From Thermodesulfobacteriota bacterium (GTDB taxonomy: Bacteria > Desulfobacterota > Desulfobulbia > Desulfobulbales > JBFMBH01), in NCBI GenBank assembly GCA_040755095.1, contig JBFMBH010000033.1:1-32914 (forward strand): 32,914 nt of DNA, read 5' to 3'. Numbering within the stretch: the first letter of the stretch is position 1; each line of letters opens with the position of its first letter. The notes below the pieces were generated by a model, which was not told where the DNA came from, did not search any database, and worked only from the letters and a program-made list of their open reading frames with translations. This document shows positions 1 to 8,300 of the stretch, one piece after another. Made by a program: the position numbers and the translations under genes.

Positions 1-675
1 CGCGAGCCGGCAAAAAACGGCCTGGTCCATCCTCAGCCCCGCAGACGACGCATACCTCCGCCCAAACACCACCCCTGCGGCATTCCTCACCGGCCAATAC
101 TGCGGGGTTTCGGGTCGGCGGCAATACAGGTCTGGAACGGTGCCGAGCTGGCGCGGGCCTTCGGCGTGGCTGCGACCACTGTTCGACGCTACCTGGATGC
201 TCTGTGTGCCGGGCTGGTGCTCCGGCAGCTCCTGCCCTGGCATGAGAATCTCGGCAAACGCCAGATCAAGGCTCCCAAAATCTACGTGGCTGATCCGGGC
301 CTGCTGCACACCCTGCTCAATCTGCCAGCCAGGCACGAGATCACTGGCCACCCCAAAGTGGGCGCTTCCTGGGAAGGCTTCGCCTTGGAGGAGGTTGTCA
401 CCCGTCTCGGCGCCCGGCCCGAAGAATGCTTCTTCTGGGGGAGTCACGGCGGGGCGGAGCTCGATCTTCTGGTCATCCGCGGCAGCGTACGGCTGGGCTT
501 TGAATTCAAGTACACGGCTGAGCCCCGCACCACTCGCTCCATGCACACCGCCCTTGTGGACTTGGCGCTGGACCGCCTGGATGTCGTCCACGCTGGTCTT
601 CATACCTTCCCCCTGACCGATCGGATACGCGCCATCTCCCTGCACCGGCTCCTGGTCGATCTGGCTCCCCTCTAG
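1..675 (+). CDS. DUF4143-type AAA ATPase, C-terminal part (5' end missing)
   Basis: The frame is open to the left edge and ends in TAG at 673-675. From about position 121 the protein reads like the C-terminal DUF4143 half of the widespread ATPases that carry an N-terminal P-loop domain. The visible parts are a winged-helix-like segment (VWNGAELARAFGV, then RRYLDAL), the block PWHENLGKRQIKAPKIYVAD, the block GHPKVGASWEGFALEE, and a PD-(D/E)XK-like core (ELDLLV followed by GFEFKYT). Such proteins usually have about 380-400 residues, so only the last ~185 could be here. The first ~40 codons (rich in Pro, Arg and His) do not resemble the family, which normally has a FxxMLAHYHGQ-like stretch before VWN. 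A GTG at 166 could serve as a start but would cut into the helix-turn-helix segment. The gene may therefore be broken near position 120, not just cut by the window edge. The cellular role of this family is unsettled. Confidence 0.7.
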   Translation, partial: REPAKNGLVHPQPRRRRIPPPKHHPCGIPHRPILRGFGSAAIQVWNGAELARAFGVAATTVRRYLDALCAGLVLRQLLPWHENLGKRQIKAPKIYVADPGLLHTLLNLPARHEITGHPKVGASWEGFALEEVVTRLGARPEECFFWGSHGGAELDLLVIRGSVRLGFEFKYTAEPRTTRSMHTALVDLALDRLDVVHAGLHTFPLTDRIRAISLHRLLVDLAPL

Positions 676-914
676 CCTGGGCGCAGCTTCGCCGGCCATG
701 GCCCCTGCTTGAGCCTCCCGGTCCACCGCAACCGGAGCCGCCGCGATCTCCCCCTTGACCTGATCCCGCCCCCCTCGCTACCCTGGACGGCAGCATTCGT
801 CCCGCCGCCAGGCTTGCCCCTTCGGGCTCATCTGGCGGCTCCTTCTGGCCCGCCCCCCTTGCGCGTTCCTGAGCGCCCGGGCAGGGCGGGCCATTCCCTT
901 ACGGAGCCTTCATC
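676..914. other. Spacer with leader hairpin upstream of the acyl-CoA synthetase
   Basis: No convincing gene is seen in this 239-base gap. A two-tier hairpin can form between CCGCCAG (805-811) and CTGGCGG (832-838), with an inner GCCC/GGGC stem (816-819 and 824-827) and loop CTTC. No T-run follows, so it is not a standard terminator. It could be a 5' leader structure of the downstream operon. ACGGAG at 901-906 is the ribosome-binding site for the ATG at 915. No clear promoter was recognised. Confidence 0.35.
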
Positions 915-3014
915 ATGCTGGAAGCCCTGTTCTATCCTCAGGCCGTTGCCGTCATCGGCGCCTCCAAGACCCCGGGCAAGGTCGGCCACGAGATCCTGGC
1001 CAACCTGAAGAAAGGCGGCTTCGCCGGCGAGGTGGTGCCGGTCAATCCCAACGCAGACACGGTGCTGGATCTCCGCTGTTATGGCTCCCTGGCCCAATGG
1101 GGCGGCCGGGTGGATCTGGCCCTCATCGTCGTGCCCCAGGCCGGGGTGCTGGACGCGGCCGACGATGCCATCAGGGCCGGGGCCAAGGCCCTCATCGTCA
1201 TCTCGGCCGGCTTCAAGGAGACCGGGCCGGAGGGCGCCCAGCTGGAGCGCCGGCTGGCGCAACGGGTGGCGGATGCCGGCGTCCGGCTCATGGGCCCCAA
1301 CTGCCTGGGGCTCATCAATACCGACAACCGCATGAACGCCTCCTTTGCCGGCTCCATGCCGGAGCCGGGCGGCATCTCCGTCATCTCCCAGTCCGGGGCC
1401 CTGTGCACCGCCATCCTGGACCTGGCTGCCAGCCGGCACCTGGGGCTGGCCAAGCTGGCCTCCATCGGCAACAAGGCCAATCTCACCGAGGTGGATTTCC
1501 TGACCGCCCTGGCCCACGACCCCCAGACGAAGGTCATTGTCGGCTATCTCGAGGACATCTCCGACGGCGACGACTTCGTGAAGGCGGCGGAGGAGGCGGC
1601 GAATCTGAAGCCGGTGGTGCTCCTCAAAAGCGGCACCACCGCCGCCGGTCTCAAGGCCGCCAGCTCCCATACCGGGGTACTGGCCGGCTCCGAGACCGCC
1701 TATGGCGCCGCCTTCAAGCGGGCCGGCGTCATCCGGGCCGACACCTTCGAGGATCTGTTTGACTTTGCCACCGCGCTCTCCATGCAGCCCCTGCCCAAGG
1801 GCGACCGCACCCTCATCATCACCAACGCCGGCGGGCCGGGCACCATGGCCGCCGACGCGGTGGAGAAGGCGGGCATGGTGGTGGCCGAGCCGGAGCGGTC
1901 CATCTCCGCGGCACTCAAGGAGAAGCTGCCCCGGGCCGCCAGCATCGGCAACCCCACCGACGTGCTGGGGGATGCGGATCCCGGCCGCTACGTGGCAGCC
2001 CTGCAGGCGGCCCAGCAGGACGGCACCGTGGATGCCGTCATCGTGCTTCTCACCCCCCAGGCCATGACCCGGCCGGCGGAGACCGCCCGGGCAATCGCCG
2101 CCAACCTTTCTCCCGACAAGCCGGTTCTGGCCGCCTTCATGGGGGGAAAAAGCGTCATGCCCGGCCGGCAGGAGCTGGCGGCGGCGGGCCTGCCGGACTA
2201 TGACTCGCCGGAGCGGGCGGTCTCGGCCCTGAAGGCCATGCGGGACTATGCTGCCTGGCGCAGCCGGCCACCGCGCATCGTCACCCGCTTCCGGGTCAAC
2301 CGGCGCCGGGTGGAGCGGATCATCATCCGCCGGCAGCGGACCGGCCGGCTGCATCTGGGCGAGGTGAAGTCCAAGGACATCCTGGCCGCCTACGATTTCC
2401 GGGTGCCGGAAGGCTATCTCACCACCTCCGGCCAGGAGGCCATGGCAGCAGCGGAGCGCATCGGCTTCCCGGTGGCCATGAAGATCGTTTCTCCGGACAT
2501 CGTCCACAAGACCGACCTGGGCGGCGTGCGGCTGAATCTGGCCAGCAAAGGCGAGGTGCGGGACGCCTATGACCTCATGATGCTGCGGATGTCCCAGCAG
2601 GCGCCCAACGCCTTCATCGAGGGGGTCTACGTGGAGAGGATGCTGGAGAAGGGACTGGAGATCATCCTGGGCATGACCCGGGATCCCCAGTTCGGGCCCA
2701 TGCTCATGTTCGGGCTCGGCGGCATCTTCGTGGAGGTGATGAAGGATGTCACCTTCCATCTCGCCCCCATCACCCGGGACGAGGCGGTGCAGATGCTCAC
2801 CTCCACCCGCTCCTACGAGATCCTGAAGGGCAAGCGGGGCCAGAAGGGGGTGGATATCGAGGCCATCGCCTCCGGCCTGCAGCGCATCAGCCAGCTGACC
2901 ACGGATTTTCCCCAGATCCTGGAGCTGGACATCAACCCGTACATCGTGGGCGAGATCGGCTCGGTGCCCATCGTTGCCGACGCCCGCATGACCATAAGGC
3001 CCCTGGAGGGATGA
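915..3014 (+). CDS. Acetyl/acyl-CoA synthetase (ADP-forming), fused alpha-beta
   Basis: A 699-residue cytosolic enzyme of the NDP-forming acyl-CoA synthetase family, which converts acyl-CoA, ADP and phosphate to acid, CoA and ATP, or the reverse. The order of domains is: CoA-binding Rossmann domain (about 5-130; VAVIGAS near the start, GPNCLGLIN), flavodoxin-like ligase domain (about 150-290; SQSGAL), second CoA-ligase domain (about 300-445), an Arg-rich linker (about 450-480), and an ATP-grasp domain (about 480-699; PVAMKIVSPDIVHKTDLGG, ELDINP near the end). The phospho-histidine expected in this family is present as His252 in SSHTGVLAGS. The alpha and beta parts are in one chain, as in many bacterial members. 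The start is supported by ACGGAG 8 bases upstream. It ends one base before the CoA-transferase gene, so the two are surely co-transcribed. Its substrate cannot be fixed from sequence; acetate, propionate or branched acids are all possible. Confidence 0.92.
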   Translation: MLEALFYPQAVAVIGASKTPGKVGHEILANLKKGGFAGEVVPVNPNADTVLDLRCYGSLAQWGGRVDLALIVVPQAGVLDAADDAIRAGAKALIVISAGFKETGPEGAQLERRLAQRVADAGVRLMGPNCLGLINTDNRMNASFAGSMPEPGGISVISQSGALCTAILDLAASRHLGLAKLASIGNKANLTEVDFLTALAHDPQTKVIVGYLEDISDGDDFVKAAEEAANLKPVVLLKSGTTAAGLKAASSHTGVLAGSETAYGAAFKRAGVIRADTFEDLFDFATALSMQPLPKGDRTLIITNAGGPGTMAADAVEKAGMVVAEPERSISAALKEKLPRAASIGNPTDVLGDADPGRYVAALQAAQQDGTVDAVIVLLTPQAMTRPAETARAIAANLSPDKPVLAAFMGGKSVMPGRQELAAAGLPDYDSPERAVSALKAMRDYAAWRSRPPRIVTRFRVNRRRVERIIIRRQRTGRLHLGEVKSKDILAAYDFRVPEGYLTTSGQEAMAAAERIGFPVAMKIVSPDIVHKTDLGGVRLNLASKGEVRDAYDLMMLRMSQQAPNAFIEGVYVERMLEKGLEIILGMTRDPQFGPMLMFGLGGIFVEVMKDVTFHLAPITRDEAVQMLTSTRSYEILKGKRGQKGVDIEAIASGLQRISQLTTDFPQILELDINPYIVGEIGSVPIVADARMTIRPLEG

Positions 3015-3015
3015 G

Positions 3016-4911
3016 ATGACCCTTGAGCCCACCTACCCCCACGATCGGCAGTGGCGGGAGCGCTATCGCGACATGATCGTCAGCCCCAAGGAGGCGGTGG
3101 CACGCCTCAAGCCCGGCAACCGGGTCTTCATCGGCACCGGCTGCGCCCAGCCCACCCTGCTCGTCCAGGCCCTGGTGGGCCGGGCCGGCGAGCTGGCGGA
3201 CATCGAGATCCTCCATCTGCTCACCAAAGGGGATGCCCCCTATGCCGACCCGCGCCTGGCCGACGTCTTCACGGTCAACAGCTTTTTCATCGGCCAGAAC
3301 GTCCGCCACCTCATCCAGGAGGGCCTGGGCGGCTATACCCCGGTGCTGTTGTCCGATATTCCGAAGCTCTTCCGGTCCGGCCAGATCCCCCTGGACGTCG
3401 CCCTCATCCAGACCACGCCGCCCGATGAGCACGGCAAGGTGAGCCTGGGCATCTCGGTGGATATCGTGAAAAGCGCCTGCGAGAATGCCTCCCTGGTCAT
3501 CGCCCAGGTGAATCCCCACATGCCCTGGACCCACGGCGACTCCCTGGTGGACATCTCTGACCTCGACTATCTGGTGCCGGCCGAGGTGCCGCTCCTGGAG
3601 CGGCAGGTGAACCCCGTCCATCCGGTGTCCGAGGAGATCGGCCGCTTCGTGGCCGGTCTGATCGAGGACGGCTCGACGATCCAGTTCGGCATGGGACGGC
3701 TGCCGGGGGTGGGCCGCATCCCGGCCGCGGTCAGCCATTTCCTGAAGGAGAAGAAGGACCTCGGCATCCATACCGAGGTGATCACCGACGCCATCATGGA
3801 CCTTATCGCCAGCGGCGCGGTCAGTGGCCGGCGCAAGACCACCGACCGGGAGACCATCGTCACCTCGTTTTGCATGGGCACCCAGGCGCTCTACGACCTG
3901 GTGAACGACAACCCCCTGTTCAGCTTCCGGCCCACCTCCTATGTCAACGATCCGTACATCATCAGCCGCCAGCACCAGATGGTGAGCATCAACCTCGCCC
4001 TGCAGGTGGATCTGACCGGCCAGGTGTGTGTGGATTCCATCGGCCGCAAGTTCTACTCCGGCATCGGCGGCCAGGTGGACTTCCACCGGGGGGCTGCCAG
4101 CTCGCCGGGCGGCAAGCCGATCATCGTTCTGGCCGCCACCAACCGGGAGGCCACGGCCTCCCGCATCGTCACCCAGCTGTCCCCCGGTGCCGGGGTGGTC
4201 ATCACCCGGGGCGAGGTCCACTACGTGGTCACCGAGTACGGGGTGGCCTATCTGCATGGCAAGAACGTTCAGGATCGGGCCCTGGCCCTCATCAGCATCG
4301 CCCACCCGAGCTTCCGGGAGCAGCTCCTGAAGGAGGCGATCGAGGAGAAGATCCTGCACCAGGACATGCGGGAGGTGGAGGGCAAGTTCGTGGTGGCGGC
4401 CGAGGACATGAAGACCAGCCTGCTCCTGGACGACGGCACCCAGATCCAGCTCCGGGCCATCCATCCCACCGACGAGCCGGCCATGAAGGATCTCCTCTAC
4501 GCCCTCTCCCAGGAGACCCTCTACTACCGCTTCATGACCCGCAACCAGAAGTTCGGGCACAAACAGATCCACAACTTCGTCTACGTGGATCACCGCCGGG
4601 ACGTGGCGGTGGTCGGTACGGTGCCGGCCGCCCACGGCGACGAGATCATCGCGGTGGGGCGCTATTATCTCGACGAGCGGACCAACTACGCCGAGGTGGC
4701 CTTTGTCGTGCGGGACGAGTGGCAGAACCGGGGCATCGGCTCCTTCCTCTTCCGCCACCTGGCGGCCCTGGCCAAGAAGAGCGGCATCCGCGGCTTTGCC
4801 GCCGAGGTCTTGCGCATCAACAAGCGGATGCAGACCATCTTCCACCACTGCGGCCTCAAGGTGCAAAGCGCCGCCGAGGACGACGTCTACTCCTTCCGGA
4901 TCGATTTCTAG
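3016..4911 (+). CDS. Acetyl-CoA hydrolase/transferase fused to GNAT acetyltransferase
   Basis: A 631-residue cytosolic protein. Residues about 20-215 and 255-430 match the two halves of the acetyl-CoA hydrolase / 4-hydroxybutyrate CoA-transferase family. The glutamate that forms the CoA-thioester intermediate in that family is present as Glu254 in GIHTEV, and the glycine-rich GIGGQVDFHRGA block follows at about 350-361. Residues about 450-631 are a GNAT domain: its acetyl-CoA pyrophosphate loop is QNRGIGSFLF near 570, preceded by YAEVAFVV. The fusion recurs in anaerobic Deltaproteobacteria-like genomes, where the GNAT part is thought, but not shown here, to acetylate proteins or sense acetyl-CoA. 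It starts two bases after the stop of the ADP-forming synthetase and is followed by a strong terminator, so the pair is a two-gene acyl-CoA operon linking CoA transfer with ATP formation. Confidence 0.92.
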   Translation: MTLEPTYPHDRQWRERYRDMIVSPKEAVARLKPGNRVFIGTGCAQPTLLVQALVGRAGELADIEILHLLTKGDAPYADPRLADVFTVNSFFIGQNVRHLIQEGLGGYTPVLLSDIPKLFRSGQIPLDVALIQTTPPDEHGKVSLGISVDIVKSACENASLVIAQVNPHMPWTHGDSLVDISDLDYLVPAEVPLLERQVNPVHPVSEEIGRFVAGLIEDGSTIQFGMGRLPGVGRIPAAVSHFLKEKKDLGIHTEVITDAIMDLIASGAVSGRRKTTDRETIVTSFCMGTQALYDLVNDNPLFSFRPTSYVNDPYIISRQHQMVSINLALQVDLTGQVCVDSIGRKFYSGIGGQVDFHRGAASSPGGKPIIVLAATNREATASRIVTQLSPGAGVVITRGEVHYVVTEYGVAYLHGKNVQDRALALISIAHPSFREQLLKEAIEEKILHQDMREVEGKFVVAAEDMKTSLLLDDGTQIQLRAIHPTDEPAMKDLLYALSQETLYYRFMTRNQKFGHKQIHNFVYVDHRRDVAVVGTVPAAHGDEIIAVGRYYLDERTNYAEVAFVVRDEWQNRGIGSFLFRHLAALAKKSGIRGFAAEVLRINKRMQTIFHHCGLKVQSAAEDDVYSFRIDF

Positions 4912-4941
4912 GCCCCGTCCCCGGCAATTGCCGCTCTCACC

Positions 4942-4979
4942 GCCGCCCCGGCCAGCGCCATGGCCGGGGCGGCTTTTTT
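4942..4979 (+). terminator. Rho-independent terminator of the acyl-CoA operon
   Basis: A perfect 13-bp stem (4942-4954 pairing with 4961-4973, GCCGCCCCGGCCA and its complement) with a 6-base loop is followed at once by six T (4974-4979). It lies 30 bases after the stop of the CoA-transferase/GNAT gene. Confidence 0.95.
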
Positions 4980-5009
4980 GTGCACGCCCGGCATGGGCGT
5001 GAGGGTGCA

Positions 5010-5177
5010 TTACACGTTTGTCCCTGAGCCGCCCGGTGCGGACCCGCATGCCGGGTGGTGTGGGGGGAGGGGGAGAAAAAAACCGGCTACCCGATTGCGG
5101 GAATCGGGGCGGCCGTGTGCTACGGCTCTGCGGGCGATAAGATCCCGCTTGGCGCGGGCGGTCCAGAGGAGCCTCAT
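5010..5177 (-). pseudogene. RelE/ParE-family toxin remnant
   Basis: The ATG (5177-5175) overlaps the TGA of the antitoxin-like gene as ATGA, the coupling typical of type II toxin-antitoxin operons. The first residues, MRLLWTARAKRDLIA, closely resemble the N-terminus of ParE/RelE toxins (W-T-x-x-A-x-x-D-L). After about 15 residues the resemblance ends. The frame runs on through low-complexity Pro/Gly/His codons and a terminator-like hairpin to a TAA at 5012-5010, giving 55 residues where the family has about 90-100. The toxin fold cannot form from this, so the gene is read as a truncated remnant. Confidence 0.55.
5076..5108 (-). terminator. Putative terminator downstream of helicase/TA remnant
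   Basis: On the minus strand a 7-bp stem (CCCGATT/AATCGGG, 5102-5108 with 5090-5096, loop of 5) is followed after 7 bases by a run of seven T (5082-5076). The gap between stem and T-run is longer than usual, but flanking CGGC/GCCG bases may extend the stem. It would end transcripts of the helicase operon, and it lies inside the degenerate toxin frame. Confidence 0.5.
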
Positions 5178-5332
5178 GTGGCGGCTGTTCCCAGGGCACG
5201 GTCCAGCTCAGCCTCCAGGTCCTGGTCGTCGGTCAAACGCCCGGCCTCGGAGTCGGCGAGACCGGCCTCTACAGCCTCCAGGAACCGGTCGCGGCCGTGC
5301 AGGCGGTCGAAGTCTTCAGGGGTGACGAGCAT
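5174..5332 (-). CDS. Short Phd/YefM-like antitoxin tail (52 aa)
   Basis: A 52-residue frame starting ATG at 5332 and ending TGA at 5176-5174. It begins one codon after the helicase stop and in the same frame, with GGGGAGG about 8 bases ahead as a strong ribosome-binding site, so it is translationally coupled to the helicase. The sequence opens MLVTPEDFDRLHGRDRF and continues with GLADSEAGRL, which reads like the C-terminal, toxin-binding half of Phd/YefM antitoxins (LVSxEDFExL...). The N-terminal DNA-binding half (about 35-40 residues) is absent. Directly downstream, overlapping by ATGA, is a RelE/ParE-like toxin start that is broken. The likeliest reading is a decayed toxin-antitoxin pair in which both genes lost their outer parts. 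A still-translated orphan antitoxin fragment is also possible. Confidence 0.55.
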   Translation of the reverse strand: MLVTPEDFDRLHGRDRFLEAVEAGLADSEAGRLTDDQDLEAELDRALGTAAT

Positions 5333-5335
5333 GGC

Positions 5336-8300
5336 TTACGCCTCCCCTCCACCTCCCTCTCCTCCTGCCTCATCCCCCCGCATGAGGCGCACGAGATCCT
5401 CGGTGGAGATGCGGCCGGCCGTGTCGGTGCCGGCCAGGAGGTTGTCGGCCAGGTCGCGCTTGGTCTGGTGCAGGGCAACGATCTTCTCCTCGATGGTCCG
5501 GCGGGCCACCAGGCGGTAGACGGTGACCGGCCGCTCCTGGCCGATGCGGTGGGCGCGGTCCGAGGCCTGATCCTCCACTGCCGGGTTCCACCAGGGGTCC
5601 AGATGGATGACGAAGTCGGCGGCGGTGAGGTTGAGGCCAGTGCCGCCAGCCTTGAGGCTGATGAGAAAGACCTCGCCCTCGCCGGCCTGGAAGGCGTCCA
5701 CGGCCCGTTTCCGGTCCCGGACCGGGGTCGAGCCGTCGAGATACTGGTAGGAAATGCCCTTGCCATCGAGCAGCCCCCGCACCAGGGCCAGGTGATCCAC
5801 GAACTGGCTGAAGACCAGCGCCCGATGGCGGCCCGCCACCAGCTCCTCCACCACCTCGCCGAATACCGCCAACTTGGAGCCCGAGATGCCGGCCTCAGGG
5901 AGAACGAGCCGCGGATCGCAGCAGGCCCGGCGCAGCCGCATGATCTCGGCCAGGACCCGCAGATGCTGGGCGCCGGGCGATCCTTCCGCCGTGGCCACCG
6001 CGGCCAGGGCCTTCTGGCGTAAGGCCTCGTAGAAGGCCATCTCCTCGGCCGACAGATCGACGTGGAGGATGATGTCGGTGCGGGGCGGCAGCTCCTCCAG
6101 GACCTGGGCCTTGGTCCGGCGGAGGATGAAGGGCTGGATGAGCCGTTTCAGCCGGCGCCGGGCCCCCTTGTCGCTCTGGCGCTCGATGGGGTCGGCGAAA
6201 CGCTGGTTGAAGCCCTCCAGGGAGCCCAGGAGCCCAGGGTTCAGGAACCGGAACAGATTCCACAGCTCACCGAGGTTGTTTTCGATGGGCGTACCGGTGG
6301 TCAGGAGCCGAAACCCGGCCGCAAGACGCATGGCCGCCTGGGAGCGCCTGGTGGCGACATTCTTGATGGCCTGGGCCTCGTCGAGGATCACGGTGCTCCA
6401 GACGCCTTCGGCCAAAAGATCGGCCACGCCCTCGGTTTGGAGCAGGCCGTAGCTCACCACCAGGACGTCGAAGGGTCCCAGGCCGGCCACCGTCTCCTGG
6501 CGGCGGGCCTGGCCCAGGGGAGCGAAACGGAGGCTGGGGGCGAACCGCACCGCCTCGTCCAGCCAGTTCGGGCAAACCGAGGTGGGGGCCACCACCAGGG
6601 CCGGTCCATCCTTGGCCCGCAAGAGAAGCAGGGCCAGGGCCTGCACGGTTTTGCCCAGGCCCATGTCATCGGCCAGGCATGCCCCCATGCCCAGGTGGGC
6701 CAGCCGGGCCAGCCAGGCAAACCCCTCCCGCTGGTAGTCGCGGAGCTCCGCCCGCAGGGTGGAGGGCACCAGCGGCTCGAAGGATTGTGCCTGGTCCAGG
6801 CGTTTGAGATGGGCCTGCCAGGCCCGATCCACCTCCACCGAGCCCGCCTCTGCCAAGAGCCCGGACAGGGCCTGGGAGGCCAGGGGATGGAGCCGCAATC
6901 CCTTGCCATGGCTCTGGGTGAAGGCGGCCAGTTCGTCGATACGCTTGCGGAGCTCGGCGGTCAAGGCCAGAAACTCGCCCTGGCCCAGGGGGAGGTAGCG
7001 GCCAGGGGTCGTTCCGAGGAGGTCGAGGAGCTGGCCCAGGGCCAGGACCCGGTGATCGTCCACCATCAGGTCGCCGTCGATGGCGAACCAGTCCTTCTGG
7101 GAGCGGATCCGCAGGCGGAAGGCATCGGGACCCTTCCTGGGCAGGACCTTCATGCTCTGGCCTTCGGGCCAGGCCACGATGATGGCCTCGCCTTGGGCCA
7201 AGAGCTCCTGAAGAAGATCGAGACACGGCTCCGGCCCCGGCACGAGCCACTCGGCATCCCCGGTCTCCTCCGCCTCTCCGGCGAGCACGGCGGAGTCCGC
7301 CAGGAGCTGGTCGGCCGCAGACCTCTCCCTGGCCAGGTCCCGCTGGGCCAAAAGACGCTTCCCCGCCACCTCGGCGATGACCGTGGCACCGCCCTGGCCG
7401 GGCAGATAGGTGGGCCCGTCTGCGCCCAGGGGACGCACGCGCAGGCGCGCCGTAAGACCTTCTCCCTTCGGTCGCAGAAGGAGACAGGGCCGGGCATCGG
7501 CCTCCACCGTCTCCACGCCGGCCGCAGCGTCGCCGGCCACGTCGGAATGGACGGTGACCAGGCCGGCCACCGCGCCCACGGCGCTCATGAGCCGCGCCTG
7601 GGCAGCGCTGGGCACCGACAGGCCGCGCCGGCCCAGGATGCCGGCGATCCGGTGATGCTCGGCCGTAACGGCAATGGCCTGGAATCGGGTATGGCTCTCC
7701 TCCTGGACAATGACTTGGGTCTCGGGGCCGGGATAGGGCACGAGCTCGACGATGATACCGCCGCTTTTCTTGCGCCGGACCAGGAGCTCAGGCTGGTGGC
7801 GTACCAGCTCCACCCGGGTCTCGGGATGATTCGCCCGGAAGATGGCGGGATGCCCGACCAGCTCCAGGAGGGCCTGGGGCGCAAACTCGTACTGGACGGC
7901 ACCGTAATACCCGGTGCGATAGGCCTTGAGATGGGCGCATACCCTCCGATCCTGCTCGCTCATGAAGGGGACGCCTTTCTCCTGGAGGCGCTTCAGGGCC
8001 ACGTTTCGGCCCTGGGTCCAGGCGCCGTTCTTCTGCCGGCGCTGTTCCTTGGGCTCCAGCCGAAACCCACCCTGGTGCACCGTCAGCTGCCAGGCCAGCC
8101 GGATCTCCTTGTCCGGCCCGATTTCACCGGTCCCGCCCGGCCCCATGGCAGTCAGGGCATCCAGGGCCCGCTCCCAGGGCTGTTGGCTGCCCACCGCATC
8201 CAGGAGGCTCTTCCAGCCGACCGCCTCCCGGAAGGTGCGGGCCGCCTCTCCGTACCCTGCCCCCAGTCCGAGCCGGACCAGAAGCTCGGAGACCTCGGCG

